A stretch of 64,000 nucleotides of DNA from Mycobacterium sp. ITM-2016-00318 (GCF_002968285.2 NZ_CP134400.1:310001-374000), one strand, 5' to 3'. Positions 53,117-61,828 are shown, counted from the first letter of the stretch. Notes: generated by a model not told the origin, from the letters alone. Numbers and translations: made by a program.

Positions 53117-53413
53117 TCAGTCGTCGATGAGGGTGAACTCGTGTCTGTACGTGCCGCCTTCGTTGCGTGTCGTCGCCACTTGGCCGCGGGCGCCCGTGAA
53201 GTTGCGGGTGCCGCCGACCACCGCGCGGAGTTGCGGCGCGCTCGGCGTCATCTGCACAGCCTCGCCACGGTAGATCGACTCGCCGATGACCGCGATCGTG
53301 TTGCCGTTCCCGAGGTCGAACGACAGCTGGCCGAGGCGGTCGGAGTCGAGGTGGGCCGACCGTAGTGCCTCCGCATGGCCGGGGAGGCGATATCGAGTGT
53401 CAGCGCAGCGCAC
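53117..53413 (-). pseudogene. C-terminal part of an allene-oxide-cyclase/dirigent-like beta-barrel protein
   Basis: 98 codons are open, but only the last ~70 look like protein: LGQLSFDLGNGNTIAVIGES, IYRGEAVQMTPSAPQLRAVV, GGTRNFTGARGQVATTRNEG. This is the second half of the AOC-like barrel found in small exported actinobacterial proteins. The signal peptide and first strands are missing; the first ~25 codons read as random Arg/Ala-rich sequence. It lies 13 bases after the stop of the hydrolase gene. A short functional protein cannot be excluded. Confidence 0.5.
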
Positions 53414-53425
53414 TCGACCCGCGAG

Positions 53426-54241
53426 TCAGGTACGTCGACCAACGTATCGGTGGCTGGCCGGCCACGCACAGTCAGCGATCAGGGCCGTAACCTCGTCTGC
53501 CAGTTCGATCTGCGGGAAGTGGCTGTACCCGTGCAGCATCTCGATCCTGGCCGACGGCACGTGCGCGCTGACCAGTTCCAGCCACGGTGAGCTCAGGCCC
53601 GGTTCAAGCGATACCCGTCTGCGTGCGGTGTCGAGCGTCGTGCTCTGGATGGCGAGCAGGGGGACATCGACCGAATTGAGAGCGCTCTCCATTTCGCGGG
53701 CGTCCCAGCCGGCCAAGTCCGTCATCAGGGTCCTGCCCAACCCCGCGGGAAAACGCAGCGCGCGCTCGACGATCCCCCTGGCGAGAGCGGGATTGCTTGA
53801 CGGGAAGAACATCGATTCGAAGAAGTCTCGTACGAAACGCCGGTAGCCGTCTCCTGCAAGCTCATCGGCCATGGCCTGCTTTGCCGCGATAGGATCACCG
53901 CTGCCGATTCGGCTGCCGTCCACGAGTACCAAAACGGATACGGCGTCGGGCTGCACTCGATTGGCCTCAAGGACGACACGGCATCCCATGCTGTGGCCCA
54001 CGAGAATTGCCGATCGCGACGGCAGTTCCCTGACAATTTCCGCTACCGCAGCGCCGTACGCCTTGATGGTGCACTCGGCCGGGGTGCCGGGGCTGGATCC
54101 ATGCCCGGGCAAGTCGCACACGACGACGGTGGTCCTTTTCTCGAGCGACTCGCGCTGCGCCTGCCAATCCGTGCCATCGCAGGCGAATCCGTGTACGAAG
54201 ATCAAGGCAGGGTCGCCGGTACCGGTCGTCGTCATTCGCAT
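53426..54241 (-). CDS. Alpha/beta hydrolase
   Basis: 271 residues from ATG at 54241 (MRMTTTGTGDPALIFVHGFA). Oxyanion segment FVHGFACDGTDWQAQRESLE, then VVVCDLPGHGSSPG, nucleophile LVGHSMGCRVVLEANR (Ser near 83), acid region VDVPLLAIQSTT and His in MLHGYSHFPQIELADEVTAL. The size fits the small esterase/haloperoxidase-like group. The substrate is unknown. It is upstream of the barrel remnant and otherwise isolated on the minus strand. Confidence 0.85.
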   Translation of the reverse strand: MRMTTTGTGDPALIFVHGFACDGTDWQAQRESLEKRTTVVVCDLPGHGSSPGTPAECTIKAYGAAVAEIVRELPSRSAILVGHSMGCRVVLEANRVQPDAVSVLVLVDGSRIGSGDPIAAKQAMADELAGDGYRRFVRDFFESMFFPSSNPALARGIVERALRFPAGLGRTLMTDLAGWDAREMESALNSVDVPLLAIQSTTLDTARRRVSLEPGLSSPWLELVSAHVPSARIEMLHGYSHFPQIELADEVTALIADCAWPASHRYVGRRT

Positions 54242-54634
54242 AATCGGAGTCCTCTGCGCTGGCCTTGAACCCACGATCGTCCGGCCGGATCATGGTGCGT
54301 GAAATCCTGTCACGGCTGTTCCCCAAGTGGAGCTGAATGCGGATGTTGTTCTCGGCGCCAGTCAATCGAAAGCGCCACTGCGGCATTACTCAAATGAACC
54401 CCCGGTCGTCATCGCGCTCGACATCGGATGGCGTCAAGGTGGCTTCCCGTTTCCGACTCAGTCCGGGTTATCAGCGATTATCATCGTGCGGTCGAAGGAG
54501 AACGACGTGGACGACGCGCCACCGGGCAATATGTCGACCTGGCGGCTTCATAGTCCAGCTGTGACGGTGTCGTCCGTGCCGACGATGGCGTGCGCTGTGG
54601 GCGTCGGCAGGGCGAAGCGCAGGGAGTGTGGCCG
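54242..54634. other. Intergenic region (393 bases)
   Basis: Divergent region between the hydrolase and the first DUF4239 gene. No convincing coding remnant is seen in any frame; open frames across it are Arg-rich. GGAGTGTGG just before 54635 is the ribosome site for the plus-strand gene. Promoters for both sides must lie here but I cannot place them. Confidence 0.4.
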
Positions 54635-55423
54635 GTGAGCCGCTGGCTCGTAAACGACGTCCCCTCGTGGCTGCTCCTGGCAGGCCTCATCATTCTGATC
54701 GTGGGTGGATCGGTTCTCGTTCAGGTCTACGTTCGGAAGCGATTCCCGCGGCTCAAGAACGGGGCCCATAACGACGTCACGAAATTCGTCTACGGCGTCG
54801 TCGGGTTCGTCTACGCGTTCTTCATCGGGTTCGTCGTTTCCGCGATGTGGGGGGAGGTAAACATCGCGGATGACGAAACCCGAAGCGAGGGAGCGTACGG
54901 CGTGCAGCTGGCGAGGGACATCTACGTGTTCGACGAAGCCGACGCCGACCGGATCCGACGCGGCCTGCTGGAGTACGAAAAGGCAACGATGGCGGAGTGG
55001 CCCCACCTGGCCAACGGCCAGCGCGTCTCCGATGCGGATGAGGCGCTGCACCGATTGTATGTCGCGTACACGGACGTCAAGCCGCGCACAGACACTCAAA
55101 AGACCTTTCTGGCAACGTCATTCAATAACCTGAACCACCTCAGCAAGGCCCGTACGGAGCGGGTCGACCTCGCCACCAGCGATACCGGACCCCCTTGGTC
55201 ATTGTGGGTGGTCATCTTCCTGACGAGTGGGCTGGTCCTCGGTTGTTCGATCATCTACGGAGTGGAGAACGCCGCCATGCACTATCCGATGGTGGCAACC
55301 GTGGGTGTGCTGGTGGCCGCCAACACATTTCTGATCCTCCAGCTCTCGCATCCGCTCGTCGGCGACATTGCGACATCACCTGCTCCGCTGAGCGAGGTCG
55401 TTCAGGTCGTGTCTCCGCGTTAA
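54635..55423 (+). CDS. DUF4239 (bestrophin-like) membrane protein, first copy
   Basis: 262 residues from GTG at 54635 (AGGGAG upstream). Four membrane segments: ~8-30 (WLLLAGLIILIVGGSVLVQV), ~50-72 (VVGFVYAFFIGFVVSAMWGE), ~190-210 and ~218-240. Between them is a cytoplasmic loop of ~110 residues with RSEGAYGVQLARDIYVFDEA and WPHLANGQRVSDADEAL. The DUF4239 family is related to bestrophin chloride channels; ion transport is an inference. A paralogue follows after a terminator. Confidence 0.8.
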   Translation: MSRWLVNDVPSWLLLAGLIILIVGGSVLVQVYVRKRFPRLKNGAHNDVTKFVYGVVGFVYAFFIGFVVSAMWGEVNIADDETRSEGAYGVQLARDIYVFDEADADRIRRGLLEYEKATMAEWPHLANGQRVSDADEALHRLYVAYTDVKPRTDTQKTFLATSFNNLNHLSKARTERVDLATSDTGPPWSLWVVIFLTSGLVLGCSIIYGVENAAMHYPMVATVGVLVAANTFLILQLSHPLVGDIATSPAPLSEVVQVVSPR

Positions 55424-55441
55424 CCGAGCATTGATGCTCGG
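55424..55441 (+). terminator. Hairpin immediately after the first DUF4239 gene
   Basis: CCGAGCA-TTGA-TGCTCGG: a perfect 7-bp stem with a 4-base loop starting at the base after the TAA. No U-run. Probable terminator or mRNA 3' end. Confidence 0.6.
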
Positions 55442-55585
55442 CTGAGCTGCCGTCCTTCCAGCGCTCTGCGGACCGCTCAACGTCAGCGTCGACGGATGGC
55501 CAGTACTCGTAGCGCCCACCGGCTTCGAGTCTGTCAGCCAGATGGGCACGCCACGAGGTGGTCTCTTGGTACGCTCCGCCGCGCA

Positions 55586-56383
55586 ATGCTGTTTCTCTAT
55601 CACCTTCCCAACTGGCTGCTGGCCGTGTGCATCGTCGGCGCGGTCCTCGCGCTCGCCTACCCCGGATACGTTCTCATCCATCGACTCTGGCGGCGCTCGT
55701 TCACCGAGGCGGAAACGAACGTGTCGATGGCCGTGCTGAACGTCATCGCGACCGTCTATGCTCTGTTGCTCGCGTTCGTCGCTGTAACAGTCTGGCAATC
55801 GTTCGGCGCAGCCGAAACGGCCGTGGTCAATGAATCCAACAGCGTCGGCGAACTGGCACGCGCCCTGTCGCTGTTCGACAGCCCGCAAGCGCGACAGGCG
55901 CGCGGGACTCTCCGCGAGTACGCCGACGTCGTCGTGACGGTGGAATGGTCCGAGATGCGTCAGGGACAATCAAGCACTGAGGCGTGGGACGCGTTCGACC
56001 GAATGTTTCATGCCGTCGGCCAACTCGAACCCGACACGCCGCGCCGCGCCGCGCTCATGCCCGAGATCTGGTCAGCGGCAAACGATGTCCTCAGCGAGCG
56101 TCGAACGCGGCTTCACGCCGCCGACGCCAAGGTCCCAGCCACGCTTTGGATGGTCGTATTGATCGGCTCGGCGTTGACGATAGGGACGACTGCGGTGCTC
56201 TCGCCGTCCCGCTTCAGCTTGTGGATCATCGGGTTGCTCGCGATGTCGATGGGACTGGTCTTCTTCCTCATCGTCGTGATGGACCGCCCCTTCACGGGAG
56301 AGGAAAGCATCGGTCCGGCACCGTTTCACACTGCGATAGAGAACATGGATCGATGGGACGCCCAGTATGCGCATGCGAAATGA
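55586..56383 (+). CDS. DUF4239 (bestrophin-like) membrane protein, second copy
   Basis: 265 residues from ATG at 55586 (MLFLYHLPNWLLAVCIVGAV). Same plan as the gene before: segments ~8-30, ~48-70 (MAVLNVIATVYALLLAFVAV), a ~110-residue loop (SVGELARALSLFDSPQARQA), then ~190-212 and ~217-238 (LWIIGLLAMSMGLVFFLIVV). It ends FTGEESIGPAPFHTAIENMD, the common DUF4239 end. The two copies are diverged, not a recent duplication. They might form a hetero-oligomer. Confidence 0.82.
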   Translation: MLFLYHLPNWLLAVCIVGAVLALAYPGYVLIHRLWRRSFTEAETNVSMAVLNVIATVYALLLAFVAVTVWQSFGAAETAVVNESNSVGELARALSLFDSPQARQARGTLREYADVVVTVEWSEMRQGQSSTEAWDAFDRMFHAVGQLEPDTPRRAALMPEIWSAANDVLSERRTRLHAADAKVPATLWMVVLIGSALTIGTTAVLSPSRFSLWIIGLLAMSMGLVFFLIVVMDRPFTGEESIGPAPFHTAIENMDRWDAQYAHAK

Positions 56384-56404
56384 TGCCGACCAACCGGTAG
56401 AGGG

Positions 56405-56596
56405 TCATGAGCACGCGGGATCGTCGAGCTGCTCGAGTGGGACTGCGTTTCGCATCGCCTGATAACCCGCAAGGTTGAAGTGACGTGGTCAGAGCCGTCG
56501 AAAGCCGGATTGATGCGTGAAGGGTCCACAGGATCACGAACCACAGCGTCGAAGTCGATCACCGCCTCAGCTGGGCTCTCCTCGCGCCAGAGCGGC
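56405..56596 (-). pseudogene. C-terminal remnant of an SGNH/GDSL hydrolase with frameshift
   Basis: One frame reads EAVIDFDAVVRDPVDPSRIN and PAFDGSDH; after loss of one base the next frame reads HFNLAGYQAMRNAVPLEQLD and DPACS, then TGA at 56407. D-x-x-H at the break is the catalytic Asp-His of SGNH esterases (family pattern GDHLHPNxAGYxAM). The N-terminal part with the GDSL serine is missing. It explains the 326-base space between the second DUF4239 gene and the gene at 56710; the remaining ~110 bases hold nothing recognisable. Confidence 0.7.
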
Positions 56597-56709
56597 CGAG
56601 ATCGCCACTCGCTTCAGCAAGAGCACGCCGATTCCTCTGCCGTCATCGAGGGTCCGATCTGTCGTGCCGGATGATGACTGGAATTCCCGTGAACACCGTT
56701 GACCCGATG

Positions 56710-57165
56710 TCAGCCGCCGGGCGGAGGCTCGGTGACCGTCACGGTCGTGGTGCTCGTCGTTGTGCTGGTGATGGTGCTCGTAACTGTGCTTGTGGTGGTG
56801 GACGGCTCGACTGACGTCGGCGCGGCGGAGGTGGTCGGCGGCGCTGACACTGTGCTGGTCTCCGTGATCGTCACTGTCTCGGTCTCCGGCGCAGCAGTTC
56901 CCGCAGTTGTGGTCATCGACGTCGGGGCGATCGGGGTCAGCGTGGTGGTGGTCGTGCTGTCCGCATCGTCGGACCCGACGACAGACCACACGATCAGCGC
57001 CAGCAGCAGCGTGACCAGCACCCCCGCCGCAAACATCGCGGCCGGCGTCCGGTACCAAGGCACGGGCTCCTCCGGTGGCATACCCGGAGGTCGACGCTCG
57101 CCGCCGTACCCGCCAGGCTGATCGTCGTAATAGCCGCCGTCACCGGGCGGACCGTAGTTCGACAC
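56710..57165 (-). CDS. Single-helix membrane protein with Thr-rich outer tail
   Basis: 151 residues from ATG at 57165. N-terminal ~40 residues are Gly/Tyr/Pro-rich (SNYGPPGDGGYYDDQPGGYG). Membrane helix at ~43-65 (AAMFAAGVLVTLLLALIVWS). The outer ~85 residues are mostly Thr, Ser, Val and Pro (VTITETSTVSAPPTTSAAPT and Thr-Ser-Thr runs), a likely mannosylated stalk. No domain is recognised. The type is shared with the tails of the Hsp70-like and sigma-fusion proteins. Confidence 0.75.
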   Translation of the reverse strand: MSNYGPPGDGGYYDDQPGGYGGERRPPGMPPEEPVPWYRTPAAMFAAGVLVTLLLALIVWSVVGSDDADSTTTTTLTPIAPTSMTTTAGTAAPETETVTITETSTVSAPPTTSAAPTSVEPSTTTSTVTSTITSTTTSTTTVTVTEPPPGG

Positions 57166-57250
57166 GGTTGGATGCTAGTCCCGCGACGGTGCCGCCTGTG
57201 CCGTTAGCCATTGAACTGGCCGGGCTCGACGGATTTATCTGCTGCGCGAC

Positions 57251-58141
57251 CTACGCCGACTTCTGGTGTCGCGGGATGATCATCACGGGGACGGGAGCAT
57301 GGCGCAGGATCTTCGAGGCGGCTGAACCGAGAAAGACTTGAGCTGCCTGTCCGGCTGCGCCGGATCCGAGCAAGAGCATGTCCCCGGCTTGCCAGGGGAC
57401 GTTCTCGACGGCCTCTCGCCAATCGTGGCCGCTGCCGACCACGACATCTACGTCGGGAACCGAGATTCGATTGCGAACCTCGTTGAGCTGCTTGACAATA
57501 TCGTCCATCATCCTGTGCGCCCACTGCTCGACGACGAGGTCTTCCGCCGAACGCTCGATCTTGCCGCTGAACACCGCCACCGGTCGCACGGTGAACGACA
57601 CGATCCGCAATTGGACCGGCCACTGGGTGGTCAGTTCGGCAGCCGCCGGGATGAGGCCGTGGATGTCGGCTTCGCCTCCGAATGCGACGGTGAGCCGTCG
57701 TATCGGCTCGGGCGCCAGCGGGTAGCCGCGCGGAGCGATCGCGACCGGTACAGCGGCGGTATGAACCAGCCGTTCGGTGACGCTGCCCAGCGCCACCCGA
57801 CCGAGCAACCCCGAAGACGACGAGCCGACGACGACCATTCTGGCGTCGTGAGCGGTCACGAGTTCGAGCAAACCTGTTGGAATTGAGGTTGATCGGTGAA
57901 CCACAGTGGGGATGTCCAAGTCGCTGGGCAGCTGGGTGACCACTTTCTCGAGTGATCGCGCCGCCTCCGAAGTGACATGGCGCAGGTACTCGTGCTCGAC
58001 GGGATCGTCCTTGGCAGGCCAGGGCCGTTCCACGATCGCTGCGGCCACCACCTTGTCGCCGGTCCAGCGCGACAGCTGCGCTGCCAGGTTGAGGGGCGCG
58101 GTGCCCTGACGGCTCGAGCTGAAGCCGGCGATGATGGTCAT
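57251..58141 (-). CDS. Tandem-domain universal stress protein
   Basis: 296 residues with two UspA domains. The first (1-145) ends with the ATP-binding pattern VVVGSSSSGLLGRVALGSVT followed by ERLVHTAAVPVAIAP. The second (150-296) has LLLGSGAAGQAAQVFLGSAA and SKILRHAPVPVMIIPRH. This is the mycobacterial double-Usp form. It overlaps the permease gene by four bases (ATGA at 58138-58141), so the two are translationally coupled. It may sense nucleotide state for the transporter. Confidence 0.88.
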   Translation of the reverse strand: MTIIAGFSSSRQGTAPLNLAAQLSRWTGDKVVAAAIVERPWPAKDDPVEHEYLRHVTSEAARSLEKVVTQLPSDLDIPTVVHRSTSIPTGLLELVTAHDARMVVVGSSSSGLLGRVALGSVTERLVHTAAVPVAIAPRGYPLAPEPIRRLTVAFGGEADIHGLIPAAAELTTQWPVQLRIVSFTVRPVAVFSGKIERSAEDLVVEQWAHRMMDDIVKQLNEVRNRISVPDVDVVVGSGHDWREAVENVPWQAGDMLLLGSGAAGQAAQVFLGSAASKILRHAPVPVMIIPRHQKSA

Positions 58142-59964
58142 GCCACCGGCTCCGCTTTCTCGGTCTGGGTAGCGACCACGTGCGTCACCGGCAGGCGGTG
58201 CGCTTCACGCGCGCGGTCCACGACGTCGAACCGATTCCAGACCGACTCCTCGGGCGGCAGTGTCGAAATCACGATTTGATCCGGCCGGAACGAGTCAACG
58301 GCGCCGGCCAGGGCGCGCAGGGGCCGATAGTCACCCAATTCTCCGTCGGCCTCGAGGTTCTCGGAGCGCAGGATGGCCACCGTGTCGTCCAGTCGCTGCT
58401 GCGCGATGACCCGGGTCGCTTCCTCGACGTCGAGCGGACCGTGGGTGGCTGCGGTTCCTGTCTCGATCGGGCTGACGGGAACGATGACGCGATACTTGGC
58501 AGTCCTGTCCGCGCCGATGCGACGAAGCTCGTCGAGCAGCTCCCGCGATCCGACCGTCTGGTTGGCCAGCACCAGGACGCGATGAGGACGCTCTGTCGGG
58601 GCGACTTCCTCGGCGGCTGGACGGCGATTGACGTACCACCGGTTCGCGAGGAACAGCGCGATCACGACGGCCCATGACAGCAGGCTGAGCGTCAACGCCT
58701 CCCTGTTGGTGCCACCCTGCATTCCCATCTGAATCAGGATTGCCAGGATCGCGCAGGCGGTGAGGATCGACAGCACCGGGAACAGCCACATCTTGACCCG
58801 AAGCTGCGAGTCGTCTGCGCGGCGGCGCAGCACGATCTGGGAAATCGCGATGAGCAGGTAGACGAACAGGATGACCGCGCCGCTGGAGTTCAGCAGGAAC
58901 GCGAAGATAGTGTCCGGCGAGATGGCAGCGGCGATGACGCACAGGAAGCCGACCACCGAGGACGCGAGAATCGCGATGGCCGGAACCCCGCGCCGCGTCA
59001 CCCGGACCAGCTGTGCGGGCGCCTCACGCCGCGCGGCGAGAACGAACAACATGCGAGACGCGGTGTACATGCCCGAGTTCAGACAGCTCAGCACCGCTGT
59101 CAGCACCACCGCGTTCATGATGTGGTCGGCGTAAGGAATCCCCATCTCCGTGAACGCGGCGACGAAGGGCGACGCGCCCGCCTCCTCGTCGTTCCACGGC
59201 AGGATGACCGCGAGCAGGAACGTCGAGCCGACGAAAAACACTGCGATACGCGTGATCACCGAATTGGCGGCCTTCGCTACTGCACGCTCCGGATCCGACG
59301 ACTCCGCCGCGGCGATCGTCGCGATCTCCGCGCCGACCATGGAGAAGATCACGGTGACCACACCGACGGTGACGGCCGTGACACCCAGCGGGAAGAACCC
59401 GCCGTGGGCAGACAGGTTGGAGAAGTCCATCGACTTGTCCGGCCACAAGCCGAACACGAAGAGCCCGCCAAGAGCGATGAACGCCACGATCGCGGCCACC
59501 TTGATGCCGGCGAACCAGAACTCGAACTCACCGAACGACGAGACGGAGAACAGATTGGTGGCAGTCATCAGGACCATCAGGATCAGAGAGCAGAACCACA
59601 GCGGAATGTCGATCCAGTACTGGATGATCTTCGCGCCCGCGATGGCCTCGAAGCCGACGACGATCACCCAGAAGTACCAGTACAGCCACCCGACCGAGAA
59701 CCCGGCCCAGTTGCCCATTGCGGCTCGGGCGTAGTCAGCGAAGGATCCGGTCGACGGGTTGGCCACGGCCATCTCGGCCAGCATCCGCATGACCATGATG
59801 ATCAGCACGCCGGCAAGGGCGTAGGCGATGAACGCGCCTGGCCCGGTGCCGCCGATGACGACGCCGGAGCCGACGAATAGGCCGGCACCGATGACGCCGC
59901 CGATGGCGATCATCGTCAGCTGCCGCTGGTTCAGCGCCTTCTTCAGTGTGGGTGTTGCGCTCAT
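58138..59964 (-). CDS. APC-family amino-acid permease with C-terminal Usp-like domain
   Basis: 608 residues. Residues 1-460 hold about twelve membrane helices. The first has the APC consensus (LTMIAIGGVIGAGLFVGSGV); later GSFADYARAAMGNWAGFSVG and MVGAEIATIAAAESSDPERA are typical of GabP/AnsP-type amino-acid transporters. Residues ~475-608 are a cytoplasmic Usp-like domain (HRVLVLANQTVGSRELLDEL, ending PDQIVISTLPPEESVWNRFD). Substrate: an amino acid such as GABA, not fixed by sequence. Translation is coupled to the Usp gene downstream. Two AGACAATTG repeats upstream are a likely operator. Confidence 0.87.
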   Translation of the reverse strand: MSATPTLKKALNQRQLTMIAIGGVIGAGLFVGSGVVIGGTGPGAFIAYALAGVLIIMVMRMLAEMAVANPSTGSFADYARAAMGNWAGFSVGWLYWYFWVIVVGFEAIAGAKIIQYWIDIPLWFCSLILMVLMTATNLFSVSSFGEFEFWFAGIKVAAIVAFIALGGLFVFGLWPDKSMDFSNLSAHGGFFPLGVTAVTVGVVTVIFSMVGAEIATIAAAESSDPERAVAKAANSVITRIAVFFVGSTFLLAVILPWNDEEAGASPFVAAFTEMGIPYADHIMNAVVLTAVLSCLNSGMYTASRMLFVLAARREAPAQLVRVTRRGVPAIAILASSVVGFLCVIAAAISPDTIFAFLLNSSGAVILFVYLLIAISQIVLRRRADDSQLRVKMWLFPVLSILTACAILAILIQMGMQGGTNREALTLSLLSWAVVIALFLANRWYVNRRPAAEEVAPTERPHRVLVLANQTVGSRELLDELRRIGADRTAKYRVIVPVSPIETGTAATHGPLDVEEATRVIAQQRLDDTVAILRSENLEADGELGDYRPLRALAGAVDSFRPDQIVISTLPPEESVWNRFDVVDRAREAHRLPVTHVVATQTEKAEPVA

Positions 59965-60381
59965 TGCATCCTCCGATGCTCGTGCGGCAGATCGATAGCC
60001 GTGACAATCGGCCCGAAATCACAATTGTCTTCATGATCAATTGTCTGGTCAAACTATCTGCCAATCGTAGGCCGCTTGGCCGCTGCGGGGGCTGGATTTG
60101 GAAGTTGATACTAGATCGCCCAGACGTGACTTTCAGCCGGCACGTTGTCCGAACTTCTGTCGCTACGTTCGGGCACTTGCCGGAGGACGCTTGTCAGGCG
60201 TATGCCAAATGCGGCGTTAATGTTGATATCGCCCTGCGATATTCGCGCCTGCTTCGCCCCCGGCCTGCGGGCACCCGGGCGATGCCGAGTCCCTCCATGC
60301 AGCGGTTGGTTAAGGGCTCGAATAGCTCAGTGGGACAACGTAATTCGACTACGCTGTCGCATGTATGCGCAGGTCAGCGGC
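59965..60381. other. Intergenic region (417 bases) upstream of the permease gene
   Basis: It holds the probable operator described at 60021-60044 and the permease promoter. CTACGCT and AGCGTAG near 60347-60396 could form a 7-bp stem downstream of the lipase pseudogene. No coding remnant was recognised. A stretch near 60318 (GCTCGAATAGCTCAGTGGGA) resembles a tRNA D-arm by chance but lacks the other arms. Confidence 0.4.
60021..60044. promoter_or_regulatory. Probable operator for the permease-Usp operon
   Basis: ACAATTG (60021-60027) and CAATTGT (60038-60044) form a perfect 7-bp inverted repeat over 10 bases. On the minus strand the same bases read as AGACAATTG twice, 16 bases apart. It is AT-rich in a GC-rich region and lies about 57-80 bases upstream of the permease start, a typical place for a GntR- or MarR-type regulator. 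Confidence 0.55.
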
Positions 60382-61738
60382 CTAGCGTAGGGGTTGTAAG
60401 CGCTCGTAACGAACCGAGGCTGAGGAGTTACCAAGCATCCGTCGTCGACAGCGGATGGCGTTCGACGGAGCGCCCGAGACGACCCTCGCCGTGATGACGC
60501 CCAACTTGACCATGCCAAGGTACGTCGACGGGTTGAACATTGTCGGCCACACCGTGCGTGCTTTGTGCTCGTTGACCGGCCGGTCCGTGAATCGATCGTG
60601 CAGCCACCTCAGCGTCATGGGCGCAGACAGTGGATGCAACAGCAGATGACCACAGAACCGGTCGCGGTGATAGGTGACCGCTGCACCGATGCGGTCATAC
60701 TCGGCCACCAGTGCGTCGATATCGTCGACGCTGATGATCCCGTCGTGCACCGCCTGTACGACCAGCACGGGAGGCTTGGGCCTGTATTTGCCGAGCTTGG
60801 TCTCGTCGAAGATGTGGCGCACTTCGGGTAGGTCCCACAGCTCGTCGGCTGTCATGTCGACGTAGGACCCGATGTCGACGTTGCGCAACTGCCATACCGC
60901 CTGGGCCGTCGTCATTGTCTGCAACTCGTCGAGCAGCGCATTGCCCTCATCAGTCGCGTGCTCGTCGACGACGTTTGCGCGCCGGGGAAGACTTGCGTCA
61001 GTGCGGAGATCATCAGCGCGGCGAGACCGGCGAAGAAGCTGCCGTTGAGGCGGCGCGCCACACTTCCCGGGTCACCGACGGGCGAACCCAGAGCGGCGCC
61101 AACGATATTGAGTTCCGGCGCATATCGCTCACACAGCTCGGCCGCCCACGCCGACGCCAAGCCTCCCCCGGAATATCCCCACAGACCCACCGGTGCAGAC
61201 GGCGACAATTTCAAGCGCTCGCACCGTATCGCGGTCCGCAGCCCGTCCAGTATCCGGTAGCCGGGCTCGACGGGAGCGCCCCACATGCCGTGGCAGCCTT
61301 CGTGATCCGGCACGCAAACCGTCCAGCCTTCGGCCAGCGCGGCGGTCACCAACAAGTACTCGGCTTGGACGAACGCACCGATTGGTCGCCCACCGCGCCG
61401 CATGGCGAACGAGGGTAAACAGCGCGACGCCACCGGACGGGCCACGTCTGACTCGCGCTGCGCCGGGACAGCACGGTCGTCACGGCGACTTCCGGTTCTT
61501 CGTGCAGATTAGTGGTGCGGTACAGCAACTGAGTGGCTTTCACAGGTTGGCTGATGAGACCGAGAAATCCGATCTCGACGTCGCGCGAGCGCAACACCAT
61601 GCCCGGTTCTGCGTGCTCGTAGCCCTGTGGCGCCCGGTAGAACGGGTCGTCGTCGGGTGACATCGGACGTTCGCCGCTTCGCAGCTCGTCGTGCGGGACG
61701 TTTGCGAATCTTACTGGCGTGGCGGAATAGTTATCCAT
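60382..61738 (-). pseudogene. Secretory-lipase-family (PF03583) gene with two frameshifts
   Basis: From ATG at 61738 one frame reads [20 protein letters not shown] and [20 protein letters not shown]. Near 61420 the sense moves to a second frame: [40 protein letters not shown] and the nucleophile elbow [14 protein letters not shown]. Near 60975 it moves to a third: [20 protein letters not shown], then DIGSYVDMTADELWDLPEVR and PPVLVVQAVHDGIISVDDID with the catalytic Asp, and His in DRFCGHLLLHPLSAP. Joined, this is a normal ~430-residue LIP-type lipase. The catalytic residues are kept, so the loss is recent. Confidence 0.85.
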
Positions 61739-61828
61739 TGGTGTGGCGACCCCTCGGTAGTGCTGACGGCGCGCACCCCAGGCCGCCCGAGTATCCATTG
61801 CCCGCGGTACCGGGCTGTCAACCTTCGG

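Noticed and set aside
55251..55586. Minus-strand open frame with a protein-like piece (WRAHLADRLEAGGRYEYWPS)
   Set aside because: It covers the terminator and the end of the first DUF4239 gene; no family recognised and no ribosome site. It might be a fossil, but I cannot support it.
56699..57121. Plus-strand frame rich in Val/Thr over the Thr-stalk gene
   Set aside because: Complement of Thr/Ser codons; the minus-strand frame has a membrane helix and a sensible start.
60318..60420. tRNA-like stretch (GCTCGAATAGCTCAGTGGGA) and a nearby stem
   Set aside because: No matching acceptor stem, anticodon arm or T-arm could be folded in the following bases.
61727..61740. Second DnaA-box-like sequence (TTATCCATT)
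   Set aside because: Two mismatches to the consensus and inside the lipase pseudogene start.
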